Below are positions 9,742-19,065 of a stretch of DNA of 64,000 nucleotides, piece by piece. Below the pieces are notes generated by a model. It was not told the origin of the DNA. It did not search any database and worked only from the letters and a program-made list of their open reading frames with translations. Where the stretch lies: positions 4,216,001 to 4,280,000 of the forward strand of contig NZ_JAUSXB010000001.1 in the NCBI RefSeq assembly GCF_030823375.1. Reading direction: 5' to 3'. Position numbers and translations under genes: made by a program. Numbering within the stretch: position 1 is the first letter of the stretch; each line of letters begins with the position of its first letter. Origin of the DNA: Pseudarthrobacter siccitolerans. GTDB lineage: Bacteria > Actinomycetota > Actinomycetes > Actinomycetales > Micrococcaceae.

Positions 9742-10713
9742 ATGACCATGACCACCGAGCAGGCCGCCTGGTTTGCAGACACCTTCGACAAGCTGGTCGC
9801 CAACGTGGGGCACGCTGTCCTGGGCAAGGAGCACGTCATCCGGCTGACCTTCACCGCCATGCTTGCCGAGGGGCACGTCCTGTTTGAAGACGCCCCCGGT
9901 ACGGGCAAGACGTCTCTGGCCCGGGCACTGGCGGCTACGGTTCAAGGCTCGAACAACCGCATCCAGTTCACCCCGGATCTTCTGCCCTCGGACGTCACCG
10001 GCGTCACCATCTACGACCAGAAGACGCAGAAGTTCGAGTTCCACAAGGGCCCCATCTTCAACAACATCGTCCTTGCTGACGAAATCAACCGGGCTTCGCC
10101 CAAGACCCAGTCGGCACTGCTGGAGGTCATGGAGGAATCCCGCGTCACGGTGGACGGCGTCACCTACTCCGCCGGGCGCCCCTTCATGGTGATGGCCACC
10201 CAGAACCCTATCGAACAGGCCGGCACCTACCGGCTGCCGGAGGCACAGCTGGACAGATTCCTGATCAAGACGTCCATCGGATACCCGGACCACGCGTCCA
10301 CCGTCCGGCTCCTGGGCGGCTCGAACCTGAAGGACCGCTCCCAGGAACTCACCGCCGTCATCACCACCCAGGCTGTGGCGGACATGGCTGACCTTGCCGC
10401 CACCGCCCATGTGGACACCGCGGTCCTGGAATACATTTCCCGGCTCTGCGAAGAGACCCGCAGCGCACCGGAAACCCGGTTGGGGGTGTCCGTGCGCGGT
10501 GCCCTGGCCATGGTGCGGGCGGCGAAGGTCTGGGCCGCCTCCCAGGGCCGGAACTTCGTCCTCCCGGACGATGTCAAGGAACTCGCCCCCGTGGTGTGGA
10601 CCCATCGTTTCGTGATGGACCCGGAAGCGGAGTTCTCCGGCGCTACCCCTGAAGCCGTCCTGGCCCGCATCCTGGCGGATGTGGCTGCGCCGCAACAGCG
10701 CACCAACGCCTGA
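9742..10713 (+). CDS. MoxR-family AAA+ ATPase
   Basis: 323 residues, ATG start with AAAGGA upstream; a second in-frame ATG two codons later is possible. The Walker A motif is APGTGKTS with Lys56, Walker B is VLADEIN, followed by sensor-type ATQNPIEQAGTYRLPEAQLDRF pieces typical of MoxR proteins. Length matches the family (about 320-350). MoxR ATPases act as cytoplasmic chaperones that help assemble or activate partner complexes, commonly encoded with DUF58 (von Willebrand-like) and transglutaminase-fold proteins, as here. It heads the coupled gene run, with 53 bp to the DUF58 gene. The client is unknown; the giant surface proteins or the secretion ATPase are plausible by context only. Confidence 0.92.
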   Translation: MTMTTEQAAWFADTFDKLVANVGHAVLGKEHVIRLTFTAMLAEGHVLFEDAPGTGKTSLARALAATVQGSNNRIQFTPDLLPSDVTGVTIYDQKTQKFEFHKGPIFNNIVLADEINRASPKTQSALLEVMEESRVTVDGVTYSAGRPFMVMATQNPIEQAGTYRLPEAQLDRFLIKTSIGYPDHASTVRLLGGSNLKDRSQELTAVITTQAVADMADLAATAHVDTAVLEYISRLCEETRSAPETRLGVSVRGALAMVRAAKVWAASQGRNFVLPDDVKELAPVVWTHRFVMDPEAEFSGATPEAVLARILADVAAPQQRTNA

Positions 10714-10766
10714 CCGCCGCACCAAGCGGCCACCACTCCACCCATCGCACCCCCGAAGGTTCACAT

Positions 10767-12098
10767 ATGTCCACCGGCACCCCGTTGACCCGGATCGCCG
10801 AGCGCCTCAGGCAACCTTTCCACCGGAACGGCCAGCCCATGCGCCTGCACCCGTCCGCCGTCTGGGCCGAGGCCAGCAGCACCGCCGGGCTCGCCCTGGC
10901 TCCCGCCTGGCGCGCTGCCAGGGCGGCCTGGCTCAAGCACGCCTGGCCCGTCCTCTCGGTGGTCAGCGTTTTAGGCTGGTCCGTTCTGGCCGCCGTCATC
11001 CTGCTCTGGACTGCGGGACAGGCCTACGGCTGGCAGGAGGCAAAGGCCGCCGCGGTGGCGGCCTTTGTGATGTTCGTGATTGCCGTGGGCTTTATCCTCG
11101 GCCGCTCCACTTATGGCGTGGTCCTGGACCTTGCCCGGACGCGCGTGGCGGTCGGGGACAGCGCCGTGGGCAGCATCGCTGTCACCAACACCTCCAACCG
11201 GCCCCTGCTGCCCGCCGCCGTCGAACTGCCCGTGGGCGGTGTCACCGCGGTCTTCCACCTGCCCCGGATGAAACCGCAGCAGGTCCACGAGGACCTGTTC
11301 ACCATCCCCACAGCCCGCCGTGCCGTGATCGTGGTCGGACCGGTGCGCTCGGTCCGCGCCGACCCGCTGCACCTGTTGCGCCGCCAGGTCCTGTGGACGG
11401 AGCCCGAAGATCTCTTCGTGCATCCCCGAACGGTGGCCCTGGCCGGATCGGCTGCCGGCTTCATCCGCGACCTTGAGGGCATGCCCACCACCGAGCTGTC
11501 CAGCGCAGACGTGTCCTTCCATGCCCTCCGCGACTACGTGCCCGGGGATGACCGGCGGCACATCCACTGGAAAACCACAGCGCGGACCAACAAGCTTATG
11601 GTCCGCCAGTTCGAAGAGACCCGCCGCGCCCACCTCGCCGTGTCCCTGTCCATCAACACGGACGAATATGCCTCGGAAGAGGAATTCGAGATGGCGATCT
11701 CCGCCGCTGCCTCCATCGGCCGGCAGGCCATCCGCGAGCAGCGTGAGCTGGACGTCCTCACCCAAAAGGGGCCGCTAAGGTGCGAAACGGGCCGCAACAT
11801 GCTCGATGACATGACCCGCATTGTGGGGGCACCAATGCGTCGTACCGCCGTCGACCTCGCGAGGACGCTGGCCGATACGGTCCCCAACGCCTCCGTGGTG
11901 TTCTTTGTGGTGGGCAGCAACGTCACCCCCACCCAGCTCAGGTCCGCCGCCGCCTCCGTGCCGCCCGGGGTGCGCAGCCTCGCCGTGCGGGTGGAAGCCG
12001 GCGCCGCGTCCAGCAGGGCGAACATCGCCGACCTGACAGTGCTCACCCTGGGCGACCTCGCCGACCTTGGCATCGTTCTCCGAAAGGCGGCAGCATGA
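10767..12098 (+). CDS. DUF58 domain membrane protein
   Basis: 443 residues, ATG start with CGAAGGT upstream. Two membrane helices lie at about residues 60-85 and 92-113. The DUF58 signature occurs near residue 255 (YVPGDDRRHIHWKTTART, followed by KLMVRQFEE). DUF58 proteins have a von Willebrand A-like fold and nearly always accompany MoxR ATPases, for which they are presumed partners. The stop overlaps the next start by 4 nt (ATGA), so the two are translationally coupled. Molecular function is not known for this family; membrane placement is supported by the helices. Confidence 0.9.
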   Translation: MSTGTPLTRIAERLRQPFHRNGQPMRLHPSAVWAEASSTAGLALAPAWRAARAAWLKHAWPVLSVVSVLGWSVLAAVILLWTAGQAYGWQEAKAAAVAAFVMFVIAVGFILGRSTYGVVLDLARTRVAVGDSAVGSIAVTNTSNRPLLPAAVELPVGGVTAVFHLPRMKPQQVHEDLFTIPTARRAVIVVGPVRSVRADPLHLLRRQVLWTEPEDLFVHPRTVALAGSAAGFIRDLEGMPTTELSSADVSFHALRDYVPGDDRRHIHWKTTARTNKLMVRQFEETRRAHLAVSLSINTDEYASEEEFEMAISAAASIGRQAIREQRELDVLTQKGPLRCETGRNMLDDMTRIVGAPMRRTAVDLARTLADTVPNASVVFFVVGSNVTPTQLRSAAASVPPGVRSLAVRVEAGAASSRANIADLTVLTLGDLADLGIVLRKAAA

Positions 12099-14662
12099 CC
12101 TCCGCACCCGGCCTGCGCCCGCGCACCGTGTCCGCGCGACAGCCGCGAAACACGCAGGGCTCATCGTTCGCGGACGGCCAGCCGCTTTGGCATTTCCTGC
12201 TCGACGCCGGTGCCCTGACCGTACTCCTGGGGCTTGGCCTGCTTGGCTTCGGGCTCAGCTTCGGCGGCGACCCGTATTACCTCCTGTCCGGCTTCGGCGG
12301 GATCATCCTGGGCCTGGCCATCGGCGTCCTCAATGCGCACCTGCGACTGGGACTGCTGATCACCTCGGCCCTGGCCCTGGGTGCCTACCTCATGTTCGGG
12401 ACGCTGCTGGCGGTACCCGACTCGGCTATCGCCGGCATTGTGCCCACCCTGGACTCGCTCCGGATCCTCCTCCTGGGCATCATGTTCGCCTGGAAGGACA
12501 TGCTGACCGTCGGGGTTCCGGTGGGAACCGCCGGCGGCGTGCTGATCGTCCCGTTCCTGAGCTCCATGATCACCGCACTGGTAGCGGCGGTCCTCACTTG
12601 GCGGGCCAGGACCCCGTACCTGCCCCTGATCCCGGTGCTGGTTCTCTTCGTAACGGGCATCGCCTTCAGCACCAACGCCGCCTTCCTCACCCTCGAACGC
12701 GGCATCGGCCTGACGGTGCTGGGCATCGCCTGGGCAACCTTCCGCCGGGACGCCCTGCGCAGAAGCAGCAGCCGGAAGGTCGCTGTCAACAACCCGCAAA
12801 TCGACTCCGCCACCGCGCAGCGGGCCAAGCTGCGCAGGCTGGGCATGGCAGCCGGAGTTATTGCCGCCAGCGTGGCCGTCACCGCGGTCTCCGCCCCGCT
12901 GCTGACCGCAGGAGGAGACCGGAAAGTCCTCCGGAACGTTGTGGTCCCGCCGTTCGACCCTAAGGACTACATCACCCCACTGGCGAGCTTCCGCACGTTC
13001 GTCAAGGACAAAAAGGACGACACCCTGTTTGTGGTCCAGGGGCTGCCCCGCGACGGACGCGTCCGGCTGGGTGCCCTGGACGCCTTCAATGGCACCAACT
13101 ACAACATGGATCCCAACGGCTCCGGCAACTTCAGCAAGGTAGGCGATACCGAGTCCATCAACACCCTGGCCGACACCTCGGGCGTGGTTCCCACCAACGA
13201 CTACTCCATCGGCATCACCATCGAGGACTACCAGGGCTTCTTCGTTCCCGGCGGCCGCAAGACCACCGGCATCAGCTTCGACCAAGCTGCCTCCGCCGCG
13301 GCTTCGGGCCTCTACTTCAACTCAAGCACTGACACCGCCGTCACCACCAACGGGCTGTCCAAGGGGGACTCCTACAGCGTCCAGGTGGCCGATCCCGTCA
13401 AACTCGAACACGGGCAGCTGACGCAATACGACTTCGCCAGGATGTCCCTGCCGGACACGGTCGAGGTGCCGCCGGTGGTGGGATCGCAGGCGAACGACCT
13501 CTCGGCGGATGCCCCCACAGCCATCGACCGGGTGCGCCAGATCGAGGCCCACTTCCAGAAGACGGGAGCCTTCAGCAACGGCCTGGTCAGCGAAGGGCAG
13601 CTGCCCAGCGTCTCCGGCCACGGGTCCGCGCGCATCAGGAACCTGCTCACGGCCAAGCAGATGCTGGGTGATGACGAGCAGTATGCCGTGGCGATGTCCC
13701 TGATGCTGCGCCACCTGGGTATCCCGTCCCGCGTGGTGATGGGCTTCTACCCTGAGCCGACGAGCCCGGAAAACGGGGCAGGGGAAGTGAAGATTACCGG
13801 CAAGGACGTCCACGCCTGGGTGGAGGTCGCGTTCGAGCGGGTGGGCTGGGTCAGCTTCGACCCCACCCCGCCCAAGGACAACGTCCCCATTCCGCCGGAT
13901 CCTGAGAACAAGTCCAAGCCCAAGCCCCAGGTCCTGCAGCCGCCGCCCCCGCCGCAGGAACCTGCGGACCTGCCGCCGGACTCTTCCCCGGACGCGCTGG
14001 ACGCCGACCAGAAAAAGAACAACCCCTGGCTGTTCTGGGGAGCGCTGCTGGGCGCCCTGGGCGTTGCCCTGATCCCGCTGTCCATCCTCGCGCTGCCGCT
14101 GCTGCTGATTGCTTTGCTGAAATCACGACGGCGGAAGTCGCGTTTCCGGGACGGTGACCCTGCGCAGCGGGTCGGCGGGGGCTGGAGCGAGGTGGTGAGC
14201 CTTGCCACGGATATGGGAGCCGCCGTCGACACCCGGTCCACGCGGCGCGAAAGCGCGGCGGTACTGGCCGATGCGTTCCCCGCCAGCGGCGGCACCACCA
14301 CCATGCTGGCCAGGCGGGCCGACGCATCGATCTTCGGAGCCGGCCAGCCCAGCGAGGACGAGGTCCGGGAGTACTGGACCATCGTTGACGGCTCGCTGAA
14401 GGAGATGACCTCCACCGTGGGGTTCTGGCGCCGGCAGCAGGCGAGGTTCTCGCCCCGTTCGCTGCTGTCGGACGCGCGCAGCCTCCTGGGCCGCCGCGGC
14501 GCCAGGCTGGCACTCCCGGCGCTGCCTTCCATCAAGGGGACCGGCCGCCGTCGTCCTGCCGGCCCGGAAGCATCTGAAGGGACGGCCAGGCCGGACACCA
14601 CCACGACTCCCGATAGCACCATGACTCCCGATGGCACCACGCAAGGACACAGTATCCAGTGA
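12095..14662 (+). CDS. Transglutaminase-fold membrane protein, catalytic Cys replaced
   Basis: 855 residues. The N-terminal third (about residues 30-270) holds several hydrophobic helices, then an extracytoplasmic region with a transglutaminase-like core at about residues 515-595, a proline-rich stretch, one more membrane helix at about 645-672 (FWGALLGALGVALIP region) and a cytoplasmic tail. In the core, active family members read G-[FYW]-C-E-x-[FY]-A-x-A; here it is LGDDEQYAVAM, so residue 527 is Asp (GAC 13673-13675) where the nucleophilic Cys is expected. The His (VHAWVEV, residue 573) and Asp (FDPTPP, residue 589) are kept. It is therefore probably a non-catalytic binding module. It overlaps DUF58 and the next gene by 4 nt each, the usual MoxR-DUF58-transglutaminase order. 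Confidence 0.88.
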   Translation: MTSAPGLRPRTVSARQPRNTQGSSFADGQPLWHFLLDAGALTVLLGLGLLGFGLSFGGDPYYLLSGFGGIILGLAIGVLNAHLRLGLLITSALALGAYLMFGTLLAVPDSAIAGIVPTLDSLRILLLGIMFAWKDMLTVGVPVGTAGGVLIVPFLSSMITALVAAVLTWRARTPYLPLIPVLVLFVTGIAFSTNAAFLTLERGIGLTVLGIAWATFRRDALRRSSSRKVAVNNPQIDSATAQRAKLRRLGMAAGVIAASVAVTAVSAPLLTAGGDRKVLRNVVVPPFDPKDYITPLASFRTFVKDKKDDTLFVVQGLPRDGRVRLGALDAFNGTNYNMDPNGSGNFSKVGDTESINTLADTSGVVPTNDYSIGITIEDYQGFFVPGGRKTTGISFDQAASAAASGLYFNSSTDTAVTTNGLSKGDSYSVQVADPVKLEHGQLTQYDFARMSLPDTVEVPPVVGSQANDLSADAPTAIDRVRQIEAHFQKTGAFSNGLVSEGQLPSVSGHGSARIRNLLTAKQMLGDDEQYAVAMSLMLRHLGIPSRVVMGFYPEPTSPENGAGEVKITGKDVHAWVEVAFERVGWVSFDPTPPKDNVPIPPDPENKSKPKPQVLQPPPPPQEPADLPPDSSPDALDADQKKNNPWLFWGALLGALGVALIPLSILALPLLLIALLKSRRRKSRFRDGDPAQRVGGGWSEVVSLATDMGAAVDTRSTRRESAAVLADAFPASGGTTTMLARRADASIFGAGQPSEDEVREYWTIVDGSLKEMTSTVGFWRRQQARFSPRSLLSDARSLLGRRGARLALPALPSIKGTGRRRPAGPEASEGTARPDTTTTPDSTMTPDGTTQGHSIQ

Positions 14663-16182
14663 CAGACGACGCCGGGCGTTGCCCCCACTGCCGGCAAATG
14701 ATCCGCCGCGGGGCCGCTTTTTGCACTGCCTGCGGCGCGCCGTTGCCCAACCGGTCAGCGCGCGGCACCCGCGTGCCCTATCCGGTTGCTGATCCCGGTC
14801 CGGGTTCCCCCGCCGCGCACCTGTCCGGGATTCCCGGTACTATCCCGGTAGTAGAAAGGCCCCAGGCATTTACTGCCGGGGGCATCAGCGCGCGCACAGG
14901 CCGGGGGAGCGCCGGCGGGTCCACCCTGCAGGTGGCTGCGGGTCCAGGGGGAGGAACGGGAATGGCAGTGAATCTTCAGCTTGTTCCGGCTACGGCGGGC
15001 AAGCGCCTTGGTGCTGCCGTGATGGACTGGCTCCCGCCCCTGGCGGTACTCGTCATCACCTTTGCCCTCGGTTTCGCGGGCATCACCCGGACCCGCAGCG
15101 GCGGCTTCATCATCTACGACACCGCGTCCCTGGTGCTGTTCGGGGGCATCGGACTGGGACTGACCCTCGTGTATCTTTTCGTCGTGATGGCTTGGGAAGC
15201 CCGGACGGGCAAGACCCTCGGCAACCTGCTGATGGGGATCCGGACTGCGGACAACGACGGCTATGCGCCGGGAATCGGTCCTGTCTTCCTGGGCGGCCTG
15301 ATCACGGGGGCAGGCATCCTGCTCACGCTGCTGGTGGCTGTCCTTGTAGTGGTTTTCCAGTGGTTCGGGGCCGCATTCTTCGTCCTCGGCCCGCTCGTGC
15401 TGATTGGCGCGGCGTGGGCCGTGCTGGTGGTGGTTTCCAACAGCTGGGACAAGAACGGCGGGCTCCGCGGCTGGCACGACGCTGCTGCGAAAACCCTTGC
15501 GTTCGACGTCAAATCGGGCCGCGATCCCCTTACCACCGGCGGCATTCAAGGGCCGTACAGCTTCGCCCCGCTGGACCTGCCCCCGGTGCAGCAGGTGTTG
15601 TCCCCGGTGGCCGGCGCCGCTCCCGTCCTGCCCCCACCGGCAGTCACCCAGCGCACTCTGGCGGAGCCGCAGGTCGCCCCGTACCAGGCGCCAGGTCCGC
15701 AGGCCCCTGTAGTCGAGGTCCGTGCAGTCGAAGCCCGGGCATCCGAGGCACCCGCATTCCATGCCCACGCACCGGCCGTCCAACAACGGCATCCGGACGA
15801 CGACGTGGACCGCACCCAGGTGCGCCCGGGATCAGCCGCACCCGCGCCCGTCGCGGTCCTGCGCATCAAACTGGACGACGGCCGCGATTTCCAGTTGGAC
15901 CGCAGCGTCCTGGTTGGCAGGAACCCGGTGGCCAAGGCGGGCGAACAGCAGGCCCAGCTGCTCGCCGTCGATGACGCCGGACGTTCCATTTCCAAAACCC
16001 ATCTGCATTTGCTGACTGACGGGGCCGGCGTCTGGGTGACGGACCGCAACTCCACCAACGGCAGCGCCGTGACCACCCCCGACGGCCAGCGCACCCCCCT
16101 TCAAGCGGGAGTGCCCGCATTTGTTACCCCGGGATCCAGTGTCCATTTTGGAGACCGCACCTTTTACCTAGGACAGGCATGA
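14659..16182 (+). CDS. Zinc-ribbon, RDD membrane and FHA domain protein
   Basis: 507 residues, GTG start overlapping the previous stop (GTGA). An N-terminal zinc ribbon has CPHC at residues 8-11 and CTAC at 22-25. An RDD-type membrane domain follows at about 108-275 (GKRLGAAVMDWL, GKTLGNLLMGIRT). After a proline-rich linker, a C-terminal FHA domain spans about 395-507 with VGRNP, SISKTHLHL and DRNSTNGS. FHA domains bind phosphothreonine, so this is a likely membrane-bound reader of the Ser/Thr kinase encoded four genes downstream. RDD domains have no single known function; some transport ions or compatible solutes. Confidence 0.88.
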   Translation: MTDDAGRCPHCRQMIRRGAAFCTACGAPLPNRSARGTRVPYPVADPGPGSPAAHLSGIPGTIPVVERPQAFTAGGISARTGRGSAGGSTLQVAAGPGGGTGMAVNLQLVPATAGKRLGAAVMDWLPPLAVLVITFALGFAGITRTRSGGFIIYDTASLVLFGGIGLGLTLVYLFVVMAWEARTGKTLGNLLMGIRTADNDGYAPGIGPVFLGGLITGAGILLTLLVAVLVVVFQWFGAAFFVLGPLVLIGAAWAVLVVVSNSWDKNGGLRGWHDAAAKTLAFDVKSGRDPLTTGGIQGPYSFAPLDLPPVQQVLSPVAGAAPVLPPPAVTQRTLAEPQVAPYQAPGPQAPVVEVRAVEARASEAPAFHAHAPAVQQRHPDDDVDRTQVRPGSAAPAPVAVLRIKLDDGRDFQLDRSVLVGRNPVAKAGEQQAQLLAVDDAGRSISKTHLHLLTDGAGVWVTDRNSTNGSAVTTPDGQRTPLQAGVPAFVTPGSSVHFGDRTFYLGQA

Positions 16183-17111
16183 ACCATCAGCCCGCACGTG
16201 TTCCCTCCAGCACTAAACCGGGGGCAGGGCTCAGCCTGAGCGTCGGCCACGGAACGGACCGGGGACTCCGCCGGGAGTTGAATGAGGATTCGTACATTGC
16301 CTCCGATCCCGTCTTCGCCGTGGCGGACGGCATGGGCGGCCACGAAGCCGGCGAGATCGCCAGCGGTATGTGCGTCCGGGCGCTGGCCACGATACCCCAG
16401 CTCACCACGGGGGAGCGGAGCGTCACGGCGGCCGTCCTCCAGCAGTACTTGGTGAAGGCGGACGACTCCATCCGCGAGGCCACCGGTGCGCGGGCCGGCA
16501 CTACGCTGACGGGCGCCGTCATCGTGGAACAGATGGGCATGCCGTACTGGCTGGTGATGAACATTGGTGACTCCCGGACGTACCGTCTGAGCCAGGGCAG
16601 GTTCGAGCAGATCAGCGTGGACCACTCCGAGGTCCAGGAACTGGTTGACGCCGGGGAGATCACGGCGGAGCAGGCCACCATCCATCCGCGCCGGCACGTG
16701 GTCACGCGCGCCCTGGGCACGGGAGATGAGACGGAGGCCGACTATTGGCTGCTCCCGGTTGAGGAGGGAGACCGGGTCCTCGTATGCTCCGACGGGCTCA
16801 CCGGGGAGCTGACGGACGAACACATTTACCGGATCCTCAGCACCGTTGGCCATCCCCAGGATGCAGCGGACGCCCTGATCCAGGCGGCGCTCCGCAGCGG
16901 TGGCCGGGATAACGTCACGGTTGTGGTGGTGGACGCCCGGAACGTCCTGAACGACGCCGGTGCAGCCACCACCGCGCCACGCCCGGTCCCGGCCGAAGAG
17001 GAAGTAACACTGCCCCGCACAAGCACCGCGGATGAAGGCACCGTGGAAACAGCCGCTCTGGAACCAGACACTCTGGATGAGAGCGAGGAACCGGGCGATG
17101 ACCGCCGTTAG
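16179..17111 (+). CDS. PP2C-family Ser/Thr protein phosphatase
   Basis: 310 residues, ATG overlapping the previous stop (ATGA). PP2C motifs are all present: RRELNEDS near residue 28, VADGMGGHEAGE near 48, GTTLTGAV near 108, NIGDSRTYRL near 128, VCSDGLTGELTD near 203 and GGRDNVTVVVVD near 242. These supply the metal-binding aspartates of the manganese/magnesium-dependent phosphatase (PstP-like). A short acidic C-terminal tail lacks the membrane helix seen in PstP, so it is likely cytosolic. It should oppose the kinase encoded three genes downstream. Confidence 0.93.
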   Translation: MNHQPARVPSSTKPGAGLSLSVGHGTDRGLRRELNEDSYIASDPVFAVADGMGGHEAGEIASGMCVRALATIPQLTTGERSVTAAVLQQYLVKADDSIREATGARAGTTLTGAVIVEQMGMPYWLVMNIGDSRTYRLSQGRFEQISVDHSEVQELVDAGEITAEQATIHPRRHVVTRALGTGDETEADYWLLPVEEGDRVLVCSDGLTGELTDEHIYRILSTVGHPQDAADALIQAALRSGGRDNVTVVVVDARNVLNDAGAATTAPRPVPAEEEVTLPRTSTADEGTVETAALEPDTLDESEEPGDDRR

Positions 17112-19065
17112 TTACATCGCCGGGACCTGGCTGGGCATTGTCCGCTCGCACACGGCCGTCCTTCTGGGGCCGGGCACGCAACCGGCCCTTATCGCTGCAC
17201 TCTGGGACCTGCTGGAAAGCCGGCCGGAAGTGCACGAAGTCCTTCACGCCGTGACCAGCAGTTCCGGGGGATCACTGGCCAACATCCCTTCCTTCGGCAT
17301 CCTCGACTTCCAGGGACCCCTCCGCGTATTCCTGCGGGGGGACCTCGACGTCACTGTCCAGTCGACGGACGGCCCCGTGGAGCTGAACGGCCGGGACGTG
17401 ACTACGTGGACCGAGCGGCGGCTCAATAATCCCGGGCTGTGCCGGCTGGCGATCCCGTACGCGGGCAGCGGAGTGCACCGCCAGGCGACACCCGCGCAGG
17501 CGGATGCTTACCTGCCATCGCCTGGCCAGCCGGAGGCTGACCTGCCGGAGCTGCCGCTCGCGGAAGGCGTGGTGCTGCTGCAGTCCCTGGTACTCATGCT
17601 CGACGCCGGGACCAGGGCGGCCATCAGGCACGATCTGGCAGCAGCGGGAACCGCCGTATCCGCGAAACCGGCAGCGGCCACAGCCCCGACGGTCATTGAA
17701 ACCACTTCACCTGCAGCGGTCGCCTCCGCCGTGTCGGCCTCGGCTATTGAAGCGCCCGGGCAGGCAGGTGACCTTCCGGAGATCACTGTTGCCCCCGAGC
17801 ACGGGGCGTCTGCCGAGACTGTTTACGCGGTCATCGATGAGGACTTCGGCGTTGAAGGATCTGCAGTGCCTGACGCTGATCCGGGCACAAACGCTGCCCG
17901 GGAAACTGATGCTGATGCAGGGACTGACCCTGCACCGGAAACTGACGCTGCCCCACGGTTTGAGCCAGAGCCAGAGCCAGTTCGGGAGAACGCTGGATCC
18001 GGTTCTGGCGAACAGGCGCCGGCCAGCGAGATGACCAGCTCCTACGATCATCTGTGGGAGCGGACGGTGGTCCGCAGGATCGAAGACGCGGCCATTCGCG
18101 AAGATCTGGACGAAGCCGGCCCGGAGTCCGGCAACCAGGAAGCAGCAGACCAGGAAGCCGGCAACCAGGAAACACCAGGGCCGGAGTCGCCAGACAAGCG
18201 GGAAGAAGCCGCCTCACCGGCGGAGCCCGGCAGTCCTGAAGCGCTCCCGGCACCGGCGGACGCACAGCCCGTCGTCGTCCTGGACGTACAGCCCGCCGTC
18301 GTCCCGGCGGCGCCTTCCACCGGTTCACCGAGCCCGGCACCCGTCGCTCCGACAAGCAGCGGCCTCATCGATTCTGTGCCCTGGCGGACGGGGGGCGCGG
18401 GCAGCGGGCAGGCCCCGACCGTTGCAGCGCCCTCGCCCATGCTGTCGGCCGTACCTTCCGCAGGATCCGATAGCCCGGTTACCCCCGCCGCACAAACGAG
18501 CGCAGAGTACGACGGCGACCACGACGGCCAGACAGTCATGAAGGGCAGCCTGGCCGGGATGGCTGCACGCCCGGTCCGCGCGGTGAAAGACGTTTCCGCG
18601 GCAGTGGGACCGCTCGTGCTGGCACGGCTCTGCGCCCAGGACCACCCCAACCCGCCGACGAGTGCCGCCTGCGCCACCTGCGGTGCCGGCTTGCTGCCCG
18701 ATGCAGTCCAGGTGGCTCGTCCCCGCCTCGGACGGATGCGGATCTCCACGGGAGAACTCGTAGACCTCGACCAGTCGCTGGTGATCGGAAGGCAACCCTC
18801 AGTGTCCCGGGTCCAGGGCGGAGTGATGCCCCGGCTGGTCCAGGTGGCGAGTCCGGGCGGGGATATTTCCCGCTCCCACGTCGAAGTCCGGCTGGAAGGC
18901 TGGCACGTGATGCTCTGCGACCTCAAAGCCACCAACGGCACCGTCCTGGTGCGCGAAGGCCAGCCTCCGCGCCGCCTGGCCCAGAACGAGATGGCGATCC
19001 TGCTTGACGGCGACATCGCAGAACTGGGCGACAACATCTCATTGCGTTTTGAGGAGATTCTTTGA
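17098..19065 (+). CDS. FHA and zinc-ribbon protein with long disordered linker
   Basis: 655 residues from ATG 17098, which has GAGGA eight bases upstream; an earlier in-frame start at 17032 would overlap the phosphatase by 80 nt and has no ribosome site. The N-terminal roughly 165 residues form an uncharacterised domain (YIAGTWLGIVRS). Residues about 170-490 are acidic, Ala/Pro-rich and repetitive (PETDADAG, NQEAADQEAGNQE). A putative zinc-binding patch (LCAQDHP, ATCGAG) near 515-535 precedes an FHA domain at about 555-655 with VIGRQP, DISRSHVEV and DLKATNGT. It is probably a phosphothreonine adaptor. The N-terminal domain function is not recognised. Confidence 0.82.
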   Translation: MTAVSYIAGTWLGIVRSHTAVLLGPGTQPALIAALWDLLESRPEVHEVLHAVTSSSGGSLANIPSFGILDFQGPLRVFLRGDLDVTVQSTDGPVELNGRDVTTWTERRLNNPGLCRLAIPYAGSGVHRQATPAQADAYLPSPGQPEADLPELPLAEGVVLLQSLVLMLDAGTRAAIRHDLAAAGTAVSAKPAAATAPTVIETTSPAAVASAVSASAIEAPGQAGDLPEITVAPEHGASAETVYAVIDEDFGVEGSAVPDADPGTNAARETDADAGTDPAPETDAAPRFEPEPEPVRENAGSGSGEQAPASEMTSSYDHLWERTVVRRIEDAAIREDLDEAGPESGNQEAADQEAGNQETPGPESPDKREEAASPAEPGSPEALPAPADAQPVVVLDVQPAVVPAAPSTGSPSPAPVAPTSSGLIDSVPWRTGGAGSGQAPTVAAPSPMLSAVPSAGSDSPVTPAAQTSAEYDGDHDGQTVMKGSLAGMAARPVRAVKDVSAAVGPLVLARLCAQDHPNPPTSAACATCGAGLLPDAVQVARPRLGRMRISTGELVDLDQSLVIGRQPSVSRVQGGVMPRLVQVASPGGDISRSHVEVRLEGWHVMLCDLKATNGTVLVREGQPPRRLAQNEMAILLDGDIAELGDNISLRFEEIL

